Of a stretch of 5,844 nt of DNA, positions 1-5,844 are shown one piece after another. The position numbers and the translations under genes were made by a program. Source of the DNA: an uncultured Elusimicrobia bacterium (GTDB lineage Bacteria; Elusimicrobiota; Endomicrobiia; Endomicrobiales; Endomicrobiaceae); contig ONUQ01000027.1 in NCBI GenBank assembly GCA_900321055.1, positions 1 through 5,844 on the forward strand, read 5' to 3'. Every line of letters starts with the position of its first letter. Position 1 is the first letter of the stretch. The notes under the pieces were generated by a model, which had not been told where the DNA came from, made no database searches, and worked only from the letters and a program-made list of their open reading frames with translations.

Positions 1-77
1 GATTGAAAATCCGTTTTAAGTAAAAAAATATCGGTATATTTTTAAAACATTTATTATTATTTAAAGATAACAGAATC

Positions 78-125
78 AAAGGAAGGAACACTACTATTTA
101 GAGTGTTCCTTCCTTTAGTTTTTTT
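78..125. terminator. Strong intrinsic-terminator hairpin downstream of glnA
   Basis: A perfect 15-bp inverted repeat (78-92 with 102-116, arms AAAGGAAGGAACACT and AGTGTTCCTTCCTTT) encloses a 9-nt loop. On the plus strand it is followed by AG and seven T (119-125), the classic form of a rho-independent terminator. On the minus strand, where glnA ends 17 nt earlier, the stem is preceded by an A-rich stretch and followed only by scattered T. The U tract therefore best serves transcription arriving from the left on the plus strand, but a stem this stable probably also ends glnA transcripts. The sequence shows the hairpin directly; the bidirectional role is inferred. Confidence 0.85.
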
Positions 126-132
126 ATATTTT

Positions 133-1461
133 TTAGTAATTAATTAAATAAGAATCTATTTCCCATTGATGAACTTTTGTTCTATAGTCGTCCCATTCAT
201 CAATTTTAGATTTAGTATAAATGTTAAAAGCATGGTTTCCGAGAGTCTTTCTTATCAGTTCGCTTTTTTGCATTGCCTTAACGGCATTGATTAAATTATG
301 CGGTAAATTTTCTATACCGGCTTTATCTCTTTCTTCTTTTGTCATTTGATATATATTTCTGTCAACGGCTTCTTTAATTTTCATATTGTTTTGTATTCCG
401 TCAAGACCGGATACCAAACATGATGCCAATAAGAAATACGGATTTGCCGAAGGATCGGGATTTCTCAATTCTATTCTTGTTGAAATACCTCTTGCAGTCG
501 GAATTCTAACTAACGGACTTCTGTTCCTTGCAGACCAGGCAATGTATACCGGAGCTTCATAGCCCGGAACCAATCTTTTATAAGAGTTTACCAACGGATT
601 GGATATTGCCGAAAAAGATTTTATGTGATACATAAGCCCTGCAATATATTTATATGCAATATCGGAAAGAGCTAATTTGTCATTTTCATTATAAAAAGCA
701 TTTTTGCCATCTTTAAATAATGACTGATTTATGTGCATGCCGGAACCGCAAATTCCAAAAATAGGTTTTGGCATAAATGTTGCATGAAGTCCATGGTTTT
801 GTGCAATTGTTTTTACAACCAATTTAAATGTGTTTATATTATCTGCGGTTTTTAAAGCATCCGCATATTTAAAATCTATTTCATGTTGTCCTCTTGCAAC
901 TTCATGATGAGCAGCTTCAATTTCAAAACCCATTGCTTCAAGAGTAAGGCACATTTCTTTTCTTGCACTTTCTCCTAAATCTATGGGAGCTAAATCAAAA
1001 TATCCTGCAGCATCGTGAGTTTTTGTTGTAGGTTTACCTTGTTCATCCGTTAAAAATAAAAAGAATTCCAATTCCGCACCGACATTAAATGTATAACCTA
1101 AATCCGCTGCATTTTTCAAACTTCTTTTTAAAACATTTCTGGGACAACCTTCAAAAGGTTTTCCGTCCGGAGTATAAACATCACATATTAATCTTGCAAC
1201 TTTACCTTCTTCCTGTTTCCATGGGAATATGACAAATGTGTCAGGATCGGGATATAAATACATATCGCTTTCTTCTATTCTTGAAAAACCTTCAATTGAA
1301 GAACCGTCAAACATACACTTGTTATCTAATGCTTTTTCTATTTGTGTTGCGGTGATGGCAACATTTTTCAGTTGACCAAAAATATCCGTAAATTGTAATC
1401 TGATAAATTTTACATCTTGTTCTTTAATAATTTTTATAATATCTTCTTTTGTATATCCCAC
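133..1461 (-). CDS. glnA: Glutamine synthetase, type I (GSI-alpha)
   Basis: ATP-dependent ligation of ammonium to glutamate to form glutamine, the main entry of nitrogen into metabolism; a cytoplasmic dodecamer in this family. The 442 residues match the Bacillus-type length and align nearly end to end. Visible landmarks are the N-terminal beta-grasp domain with DGSSIEGF (52-59), the metal-site GAELEFFLF (128-136, E130 and E132), [13 protein letters not shown] (185-197, E187 and E194), the ATP/glutamate segment ending GSGMH (H243), and the flap [13 protein letters not shown] with catalytic E302. R61 in GFSRIEES matches the Bacillus Arg62 that transmits glutamine feedback inhibition. The adenylylation-site tyrosine of GSI-beta enzymes is absent. 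The start is GTG, chosen because AAGGAG lies 5 nt upstream and the N-terminus aligns with homologues. It lies 58 bp downstream of valS and could be co-transcribed or have its own promoter; no GlnR-type operator was recognised. R190 replaces the usual proline of the HHEVAPGQ motif. Confidence 0.98.
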   Translation of the reverse strand: MGYTKEDIIKIIKEQDVKFIRLQFTDIFGQLKNVAITATQIEKALDNKCMFDGSSIEGFSRIEESDMYLYPDPDTFVIFPWKQEEGKVARLICDVYTPDGKPFEGCPRNVLKRSLKNAADLGYTFNVGAELEFFLFLTDEQGKPTTKTHDAAGYFDLAPIDLGESARKEMCLTLEAMGFEIEAAHHEVARGQHEIDFKYADALKTADNINTFKLVVKTIAQNHGLHATFMPKPIFGICGSGMHINQSLFKDGKNAFYNENDKLALSDIAYKYIAGLMYHIKSFSAISNPLVNSYKRLVPGYEAPVYIAWSARNRSPLVRIPTARGISTRIELRNPDPSANPYFLLASCLVSGLDGIQNNMKIKEAVDRNIYQMTKEERDKAGIENLPHNLINAVKAMQKSELIRKTLGNHAFNIYTKSKIDEWDDYRTKVHQWEIDSYLINY

Positions 1462-1466
1462 GGTAT

Positions 1467-1472
1467 CTCCTT
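1467..1472 (-). promoter_or_regulatory. glnA Shine-Dalgarno site
   Basis: Read on the minus strand, AAGGAG is followed by five bases (ATACC) and then the GTG start of glnA. No ATG in the same frame lies nearby, so this strong site fixes GTG as the initiation codon. Confidence 0.85.
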
Positions 1473-1475
1473 GTT

Positions 1476-1500
1476 ATTATATATTCTTTAACGAATTATA
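1476..1500 (-). promoter_or_regulatory. Possible glnA promoter -10 elements
   Basis: The 58-bp valS-glnA gap contains two exact TATAAT hexamers on the minus strand, at 1495-1500 and 1476-1481. The first would give a leader of about 25-30 nt and is the more plausible; the second would start transcription inside the ribosome binding site. Neither has a good TTGACA-like -35 box at 16-18 bp, and TATAAT arises easily by chance in sequence this AT-rich. It would imply that glnA is at least partly independent of valS. Confidence 0.25.
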
Positions 1501-1519
1501 AAAAATATTTTTTTACATT

Positions 1520-4174
1520 TTATTTTTCGTAATTCTTCAAAGTTTCTTCCAATGTGGCAATTTTATTTTGTGTGTCCGCAAGTTTTTGTTTTATTCTTTC
1601 AACTTCTGCTTCGGGAGCTTTTGCAACAAAGTTAGGATTAGATAATTTTTTATTATACTTTTCTTGCTCTGCTACAATATTTTTTATTTCTTTTGAAATT
1701 CTTGCTTTTTCTTTTTCTATATCTATAAGTCCTTCTAAAGGAATAAAAATTTCAAATCCCGTAGCAACCGCTAAAGCCGAATTTTTTTCTCTTGTCATAT
1801 TTTTACCGATAACCAAGTCTTTTATTTTTGCCAATGCTTTAATATAACCCTGATTAATTTCTACTACGGATGATTTACTTTCATCCGACACATTTATTTT
1901 TGTTGTAATAAACACTGCTGGTGAAATATTCATTTCACTTCTGACATTTCTTATTTTAGAAACTATTTCCTGAACTGTTGCCATTTGATTTGCTTCGTTT
2001 GCAAAAACAAATTTTTCATTGTATATCGAAAAAGATGAATTTACAATACTGTCATTGGTTTCGTTCAATATTGACCATAATTCATCACAAATAAACGGCA
2101 TAACGGGTGCTAACATTTTTATTGTACCTTTTAAAACATATATGAGAACCGATAACACTTGTTTCTTTTCTTCAATGTTTTCGGAAGTCATTCTGATTTT
2201 TGAAAGTTCTATATACCAATCACAGAACTTAGTCCAAATAAAATCATAAAGTGTTCTTGAAACAACATCTATATCGTAATGTTCAAACGAATATGTTACC
2301 GTTTTGATTGTTTTGTTGTATTCATCCAAAATCCATTTATCCGATGTTTCTTTAACTATCGGTTCTTGAGGTACTTCAATATCTCCTTTATTCATAAGAA
2401 TAAATCTTGAAGCATTCCAAATTTTGTTTGCAAAGTTTCTTGCCGTTAAAAAAGAATCGTTGGATATTTGCATATCTCTGCCCGGTGCTGCCGATTGTGC
2501 TAAAGCAAATCTTAACGAATCCGTTCCGAACTCGTTCATAATTTCCAACGGATTTATAACATTACCTTTGGATTTAGACATTTTTAATCCGTGTTTATCT
2601 CTGACTATGCCATGAATAAATACATCGCCAAACGGAATATCATTTAAAAACTCAAGTCCCATTTGAACCATTCTTGCTACCCACAAATAAAGTATTTCGT
2701 GTCCCGTTACAAGAACTCCCGTAGGATAATAATATTTTAATTCTTCATTATCGGGATTTTCTCCCCAATTGAATACACTGAACGGCCATATAGCCGATGA
2801 GAACCATGTATCTAAAACATCGTTATCCTGAACTAAACGGGTATTACCGCAATGAGGACATTTTGTCGGGGTATCCTGTTCAACTATCGGAGGACAACTT
2901 GTTTTGTTGCCGTTTTCGTCTACACAATAATATACGGGTATTCTGTGCCCCCACCAAATTTGTCTGCTGATACACCAATCTCTTAAATTGTCTAACCATA
3001 AAGTGTAAGGCTTTTTCCAGGATGCCGGATAAAATTTAACTTTTTCATCTTTTGCAACCTGAGATGCTCTTTTAGACATTTCTTCAACTTTTAAGAACCA
3101 TTGTTCCGACATTATAGGTTCTATTGTTGTTGAGCATCTGTAACATTTACCTACGGAATGACTGTAATCTTCGGTTTTGATAAGGTACCCTTGTTCTTGC
3201 AAATCGTTAACTATAACTTCTCTTGCCTCTTTTGCCGATAATCCTTTATATTTTTTCGATAAATTTGTCATATTTCCGTTGGCATCTATAACTTCAAGTA
3301 TTTCTAAATTGTGCCTTCTTGCTATTTCATAGTCAACCGCATCATGAGCAGGTGTAACTTTTACTGCACCTGTTCCAAACTGCATATCTACAATATAATC
3401 CGCAACTATTTTTATTTCTCTGTTTACTAAAGGAAGAATTACTGTTTTACCTACAATATTTTTATATCTGTCATCGTTAGGATTAACCGCAACGGCCGTA
3501 TCACCTATCATTGTTTCCGGTCTTGTCGTTGCAACCGTCAAAAATTCATTAGAATCTTTTATAGGATATTTTATGTACCATAAATTACCTTTTTCCGAAT
3601 GATATTCTACCTCTATATCCGATAATGCAGTATTACATCTCGGGCACCAGTTAACAAGTCTTTTTCCTCTATAAATTAAACCTTTGTCATAAAATTGTTT
3701 AAATGCTCGTTTAACGGCTTTTGAACATGCCTCATCCATAGTAAATCTTGTTCTGTCCCAATCAAGTCCGCAACCTAATTTTTTTAATTGGTCTAAAATT
3801 GTGTCGCCGGTTTCTTGTCTCCATTGCCACATTTTTTCAATAAATTTTTCTCTGCCTAAATCGTATTTTGTTTTTCCTTCTTTTTTAAGTAATTTTTCTA
3901 CAACGGTTTGTGTTGCAATTCCGCCGTGGTCTGTTCCCGGAACCCACAAAGTATTAAATCCCTGCATTTTTTTAAATCTTATAATTGCATCCTGCAAAGA
4001 ATCGTTTAAAGCATGCCCCATGTGTAAAGAACCCGTAACATTTGGCGGAGGAATAACTATTGTAAAAGATTTTTTTGACTTATCTGCCTTTGAAGAAAAT
4101 GTTTTATTATCTATCCAATATTTTACCCATTTTCCTTCTACTTTTTTTGAATCATAAACTTTTTCCATTTCCAT
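1520..4174 (-). CDS. valS: Valyl-tRNA synthetase
   Basis: Charges tRNA-Val with valine in the cytoplasm and hydrolyses mischarged threonine. The 884-residue length is normal for bacterial ValRS. In order: the class I signature in PPPNVTGSLHMGHA (HMGH at 51-54); a split zinc site with CPRC (177-180) and CYRC (344-347) flanking the CP1 editing domain; within CP1, TTRPET (216-221) and GTGAVKVTPAHD (267-278, D278 being the usual editing aspartate); DWCISRQIWWGHRIP (399-413); a second possible metal knuckle with CPHC (439-442); DVLDTWFSSA (452-461); and KMSKS (531-535). The anticodon-binding helical domain follows, and about the last 70 residues form a charged coiled coil, the ValRS tRNA-binding arm. 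The first of two close ATGs is chosen because AAGGG lies 9 nt upstream. No T-box leader fits in the 100 bp upstream. The frame is intact, with no sign of damage. Confidence 0.98.
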   Translation of the reverse strand: MEMEKVYDSKKVEGKWVKYWIDNKTFSSKADKSKKSFTIVIPPPNVTGSLHMGHALNDSLQDAIIRFKKMQGFNTLWVPGTDHGGIATQTVVEKLLKKEGKTKYDLGREKFIEKMWQWRQETGDTILDQLKKLGCGLDWDRTRFTMDEACSKAVKRAFKQFYDKGLIYRGKRLVNWCPRCNTALSDIEVEYHSEKGNLWYIKYPIKDSNEFLTVATTRPETMIGDTAVAVNPNDDRYKNIVGKTVILPLVNREIKIVADYIVDMQFGTGAVKVTPAHDAVDYEIARRHNLEILEVIDANGNMTNLSKKYKGLSAKEAREVIVNDLQEQGYLIKTEDYSHSVGKCYRCSTTIEPIMSEQWFLKVEEMSKRASQVAKDEKVKFYPASWKKPYTLWLDNLRDWCISRQIWWGHRIPVYYCVDENGNKTSCPPIVEQDTPTKCPHCGNTRLVQDNDVLDTWFSSAIWPFSVFNWGENPDNEELKYYYPTGVLVTGHEILYLWVARMVQMGLEFLNDIPFGDVFIHGIVRDKHGLKMSKSKGNVINPLEIMNEFGTDSLRFALAQSAAPGRDMQISNDSFLTARNFANKIWNASRFILMNKGDIEVPQEPIVKETSDKWILDEYNKTIKTVTYSFEHYDIDVVSRTLYDFIWTKFCDWYIELSKIRMTSENIEEKKQVLSVLIYVLKGTIKMLAPVMPFICDELWSILNETNDSIVNSSFSIYNEKFVFANEANQMATVQEIVSKIRNVRSEMNISPAVFITTKINVSDESKSSVVEINQGYIKALAKIKDLVIGKNMTREKNSALAVATGFEIFIPLEGLIDIEKEKARISKEIKNIVAEQEKYNKKLSNPNFVAKAPEAEVERIKQKLADTQNKIATLEETLKNYEK

Positions 4175-4180
4175 AATCGG

Positions 4181-4294
4181 TTACCCTTGTATGTTATTTT
4201 TTTTATTTTTTTCTTCTTGTTGCTCTAAAAATTGTTTTGCTTTTGTATTATTTAAATTTACACCTTTTTTACATTTAATATTGTCTTTTTTGAT
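4181..4294 (-). pseudogene. Orphan open frame, possible displaced C-terminus of the radical-SAM gene
   Basis: Thirty-seven sense codons followed by TAA run through the gap between the radical-SAM gene and valS and overlap the end of the radical-SAM gene in another frame. There is no ATG, GTG or TTG in frame, so it cannot be translated alone by usual rules. The translation reads like a protein tail (it contains NNTKAKQFLEQQEEKNKK) and ends 6 bp before the valS ATG. Removing one base from the six-base homopolymer at 4286-4291 would fuse it to the radical-SAM protein, giving about 492 residues. This could be a natural frameshift, an assembly error, or a chance open stretch in purine-rich DNA; it has no recognised homology. 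Confidence 0.3.
4184..4188 (-). promoter_or_regulatory. valS Shine-Dalgarno site overlapping a stop codon
   Basis: On the minus strand AAGGG sits 9 nt before the first valS ATG (15 nt before the second ATG, two codons on), favouring the first. Its last bases run directly into a TAA at 4181-4183 that ends the orphan open frame of 4184-4294. A ribosome binding site overlapping an upstream stop codon is typical of translationally coupled genes. Confidence 0.65.
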
Positions 4295-5660
4295 TTAAAA
4301 AAATTTTATTCCAAATATCGGATTTTTCCATACATAAATACACAACCGTATTTTTACTTTTTTTCTTTATCTCTTCAACTAAGTATTTATATATTTTTAT
4401 TCTGGTATTTTCTTCATATCTTAATTTATTGTCGTAAGATAATAAAAGTTCTTCGTCTAAAATTTTATTAGTTACAAATCTGTTTTCTATAACTTTTTTA
4501 AGAGCAGATACCATTCTTAAAGAACCTATACTTATCCATTTTATATATTTTGTATCTATAAAATCAAATATTTTTTCTATTGTTTGCTTATATCCCTGTT
4601 TCCAATTCGGATATAATATAACAGGGTCAAAATGAAATCCGACACAATATCCTGCTTTTATACATTTTTGAGCAGCTTTTAATCTTTCTTCCAGTTGCGG
4701 TGTACAATTTTCGTTTTCCCGTATCATCTCTTCTGCATTTACTGACCAAGACACAACAATGTTTTCTTTCCCGCCGATTTTTAATAAATTATCTATATTT
4801 ATACTTTTAGTTTTAAATTCAAAGCTAATATCCGCATTGGTTTTGAAAAATTTTACTATATCCGAAGAAAACAATGTTATATCATCAAAAATTAAAGAAT
4901 CCGTAAATTCTCCGCTACCGACTCTGGGTAAAAAAAACATTTTATTGTTTACCGGTTTTATTTTTTCTCTGTTTAAAAAATCTGCCAAATTGCAAGGTAA
5001 AATTATTCCGGCAACATTTTGGTACCCCTGCAAAAAACAATAACTGCATTCATATAGGCATCCGTATCCGATATTCAATATTGAATAAGAACAGCATTTT
5101 ACATTTTTAGTGCAGGGACACGGTTTAAAAAAATCATATTTTTCGTTGACTAAAAAAAGATTTTCTCTTCTGTTGTTATATTTTTGTATGGAAAATTTAT
5201 CTTCTTTTAAGAAATTTTTTAAACTTTCTATTTCAATAAAATTTGAATTAGGGTAAAAATCTTTTATTCTGACATACAAAATTGAATTTATAACATCTTT
5301 TGTATAATAGATGTTTTTAGGGTTAAATTTTGATAAATTTAAATTTGCTTTATTATTATCATCTATATCCAAATCAGGAAGATAAAAACAGTTCTTTTTA
5401 GAAACCGAATAGCTTTTAGGGTATCTTTTTTCTAAAAGAAAATTCTTTACTTTCTCATAATTGGTTTCTTTTATGGAGTTTATTACATTTGTAAAATCGG
5501 TATTATCTCTTTTAGAAATTTCAAAAACAAGTCTGGTCAATTCTCTGATTTTATTTATACCGAAAAGAGAAAATTTGTTTTGTATTGCTTGATTAATTAA
5601 AGATATATTTTTATTCATTCTTAGAATCCGAATTATATTTTTTTTACTTAATTTGCTCAA
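4275..5660 (-). CDS. Radical-SAM protein of the spore photoproduct lyase family (SPL-like, catalytic Cys absent)
   Basis: The core (about 115-455) is SPL/COG1533-like. CLYECSYC (201-208) supplies the CxxxCxxC ligands of the radical-SAM 4Fe-4S cluster. FKTKS (282-286), SWSVN (304-308) and the AGYCVGFHFDP and NWKQGY segments follow the SPL order. Residues 114-145 resemble the SPL N-terminal segment, preceded by about 110 extra, partly helical residues. By manual alignment E251 sits where SPL has its hydrogen-donating Cys (Bacillus Cys141) and F209 replaces relay Tyr99, while Y207 matches Tyr97. Thymine-dimer repair is therefore doubtful and the substrate unknown. A second Cys group (C181, C183, C189, C190) precedes the cluster motif. 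The start is uncertain: the longest frame opens with TTG without a clear Shine-Dalgarno, and ATG at 5616-5618 (residue 15) is the main alternative, also weakly preceded. The gene may end early by frameshift at 4286-4291. It lies 76 bp after rodA and 100 bp before valS. Confidence 0.88.
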   Translation of the reverse strand: MSKLSKKNIIRILRMNKNISLINQAIQNKFSLFGINKIRELTRLVFEISKRDNTDFTNVINSIKETNYEKVKNFLLEKRYPKSYSVSKKNCFYLPDLDIDDNNKANLNLSKFNPKNIYYTKDVINSILYVRIKDFYPNSNFIEIESLKNFLKEDKFSIQKYNNRRENLFLVNEKYDFFKPCPCTKNVKCCSYSILNIGYGCLYECSYCFLQGYQNVAGIILPCNLADFLNREKIKPVNNKMFFLPRVGSGEFTDSLIFDDITLFSSDIVKFFKTNADISFEFKTKSINIDNLLKIGGKENIVVSWSVNAEEMIRENENCTPQLEERLKAAQKCIKAGYCVGFHFDPVILYPNWKQGYKQTIEKIFDFIDTKYIKWISIGSLRMVSALKKVIENRFVTNKILDEELLLSYDNKLRYEENTRIKIYKYLVEEIKKKSKNTVVYLCMEKSDIWNKIFLNQKRQY

Positions 5661-5670
5661 ATTATGTTTG

Positions 5671-5699
5671 TTTTGTAACAGTTTATAATTTTTACAAAA
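5671..5699. repeat. 8-bp inverted repeat in the rodA / radical-SAM gene gap
   Basis: TTTTGTAA (5671-5678) and TTACAAAA (5692-5699) are perfect reverse complements 13 bp apart, just upstream of the radical-SAM gene. The spacer holds TATAAA on the minus strand (5682-5687), usable as a -10 box, with only a poor -35 candidate (TTACAT) upstream. The layout suits an operator over a promoter, but AT richness makes a chance match possible. No T run follows on the minus strand, so a terminator is unlikely. Confidence 0.3.
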
Positions 5700-5736
5700 T
5701 ATATGTAATAGGTGATAAATCCGTTATTATCATTTT

Positions 5737-5844
5737 TTAAGAAAATCTTCTAATATGTATGGAAATTAAAATTCCTATTGCAAATATTGATGACATCATA
5801 CTTGAACCGCCATAAGATAATAAAAGCAACGGAAGTCCTGTTAC
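5737..5844 (-). CDS. rodA: RodA-type peptidoglycan polymerase, C-terminal end (partial)
   Basis: Only the last 35 codons and the TAA stop lie in the window; the gene continues past the right edge. The fragment contains TGLPLLLLSYGGSSMM, the strongly conserved SEDS-family (RodA/FtsW/SpoVE) segment with the LSYGGSS motif, then a hydrophobic final membrane helix ending GILISIHIRR. The ending resembles the E. coli RodA terminus (GIVMSIHTHR) more than FtsW, which usually carries a longer charged tail, so RodA is preferred, though FtsW or SpoVE is not excluded. SEDS proteins are inner-membrane glycosyltransferases that polymerise lipid II; RodA works with a class B penicillin-binding protein in cell elongation. 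Nothing about its start, promoter or upstream partners can be seen. Confidence 0.82.
   Translation of the reverse strand, partial: VTGLPLLLLSYGGSSMMSSIFAIGILISIHIRRFS

Noticed and set aside
1500..1514. A6-TA-T7 palindrome after valS as a rho-independent terminator
   Set aside because: It is only A/T pairs with essentially no loop, so it would not form a stable RNA hairpin; such palindromes are expected in AT-rich gaps.
3801..4157. Plus-strand open frame of 118 codons, with others at 1554-1847, 2019-2249, 2424-2615 and 4759-5043
   Set aside because: All lie inside confidently identified minus-strand genes, show no family motifs, and are expected antisense shadows.
4195..4213. A8/A7 tracts just before the valS ribosome binding site as a phase-variable switch
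   Set aside because: Runs of this length are common at this base composition, and they lie outside valS, so slippage there would not change its reading frame.
4175..4274. T-box or other riboswitch upstream of valS
   Set aside because: The gap is only 100 bp, A-rich on the coding strand, with no specifier stem, T-box sequence or terminator/antiterminator pair.
5713..5738. TGATAA-N8-TTATCA hairpin followed by T6 on the plus strand as a terminator after rodA
   Set aside because: The 6-bp stem is mostly A/T, and the T run lies on the wrong strand for rodA and partly overlaps its stop codon. No plus-strand gene leads into it.
133..5844. A functional gene cluster linking all four genes
   Set aside because: Wall polymerisation, radical-SAM chemistry, tRNA charging and nitrogen assimilation share no known pathway; adjacency alone does not support a joint system.

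Overview
The window is a strongly AT-rich piece of bacterial chromosome carrying four co-directional genes, all on the minus strand. In transcription order they are the last 35 codons of a RodA/FtsW-family cell-wall polymerase (cut by the right edge), a radical-SAM protein related to spore photoproduct lyase, valyl-tRNA synthetase (valS), and a class I glutamine synthetase (glnA). The standard genetic code fits every frame. No mobile element, CRISPR array, rRNA or tRNA is visible.

The organism cannot be named from this window. The glutamine synthetase is the short GSI-alpha type, close to the Bacillus enzyme (feedback arginine present, no adenylylation-site tyrosine), and a RodA homologue implies a walled, elongating cell. 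This suits an AT-rich anaerobe of the Firmicutes or of a GSI-alpha-bearing phylum such as Elusimicrobiota. That placement is inference only.

Layout, left to right: 1-77 has no assignable gene; 78-125 is a perfect 15-bp hairpin with a T run on the plus strand; 133-1461 is glnA (GTG start, strong Shine-Dalgarno); a 58-bp gap follows; 1520-4174 is valS; a 100-bp gap holds the valS ribosome binding site and an open frame without a start codon that looks like a displaced C-terminal tail of the next gene; 4275-5660 is the SPL-like radical-SAM gene (TTG or internal ATG start); a 76-bp gap holds an inverted repeat; 5737-5844 is the 3' end of rodA.

Gaps are short and no convincing terminator separates the genes, so co-transcription is possible, but the products (wall elongation, radical-SAM chemistry, translation, nitrogen assimilation) form no obvious pathway. 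The part most worth a second look is the radical-SAM gene. It keeps the SPL fold signatures but has Glu where SPL has its catalytic Cys and Phe at one of SPL's two radical-relay Tyr positions, carries an extra N-terminal region and an extra Cys cluster, and appears to end early at a homopolymer tract. The other genes look ordinary.
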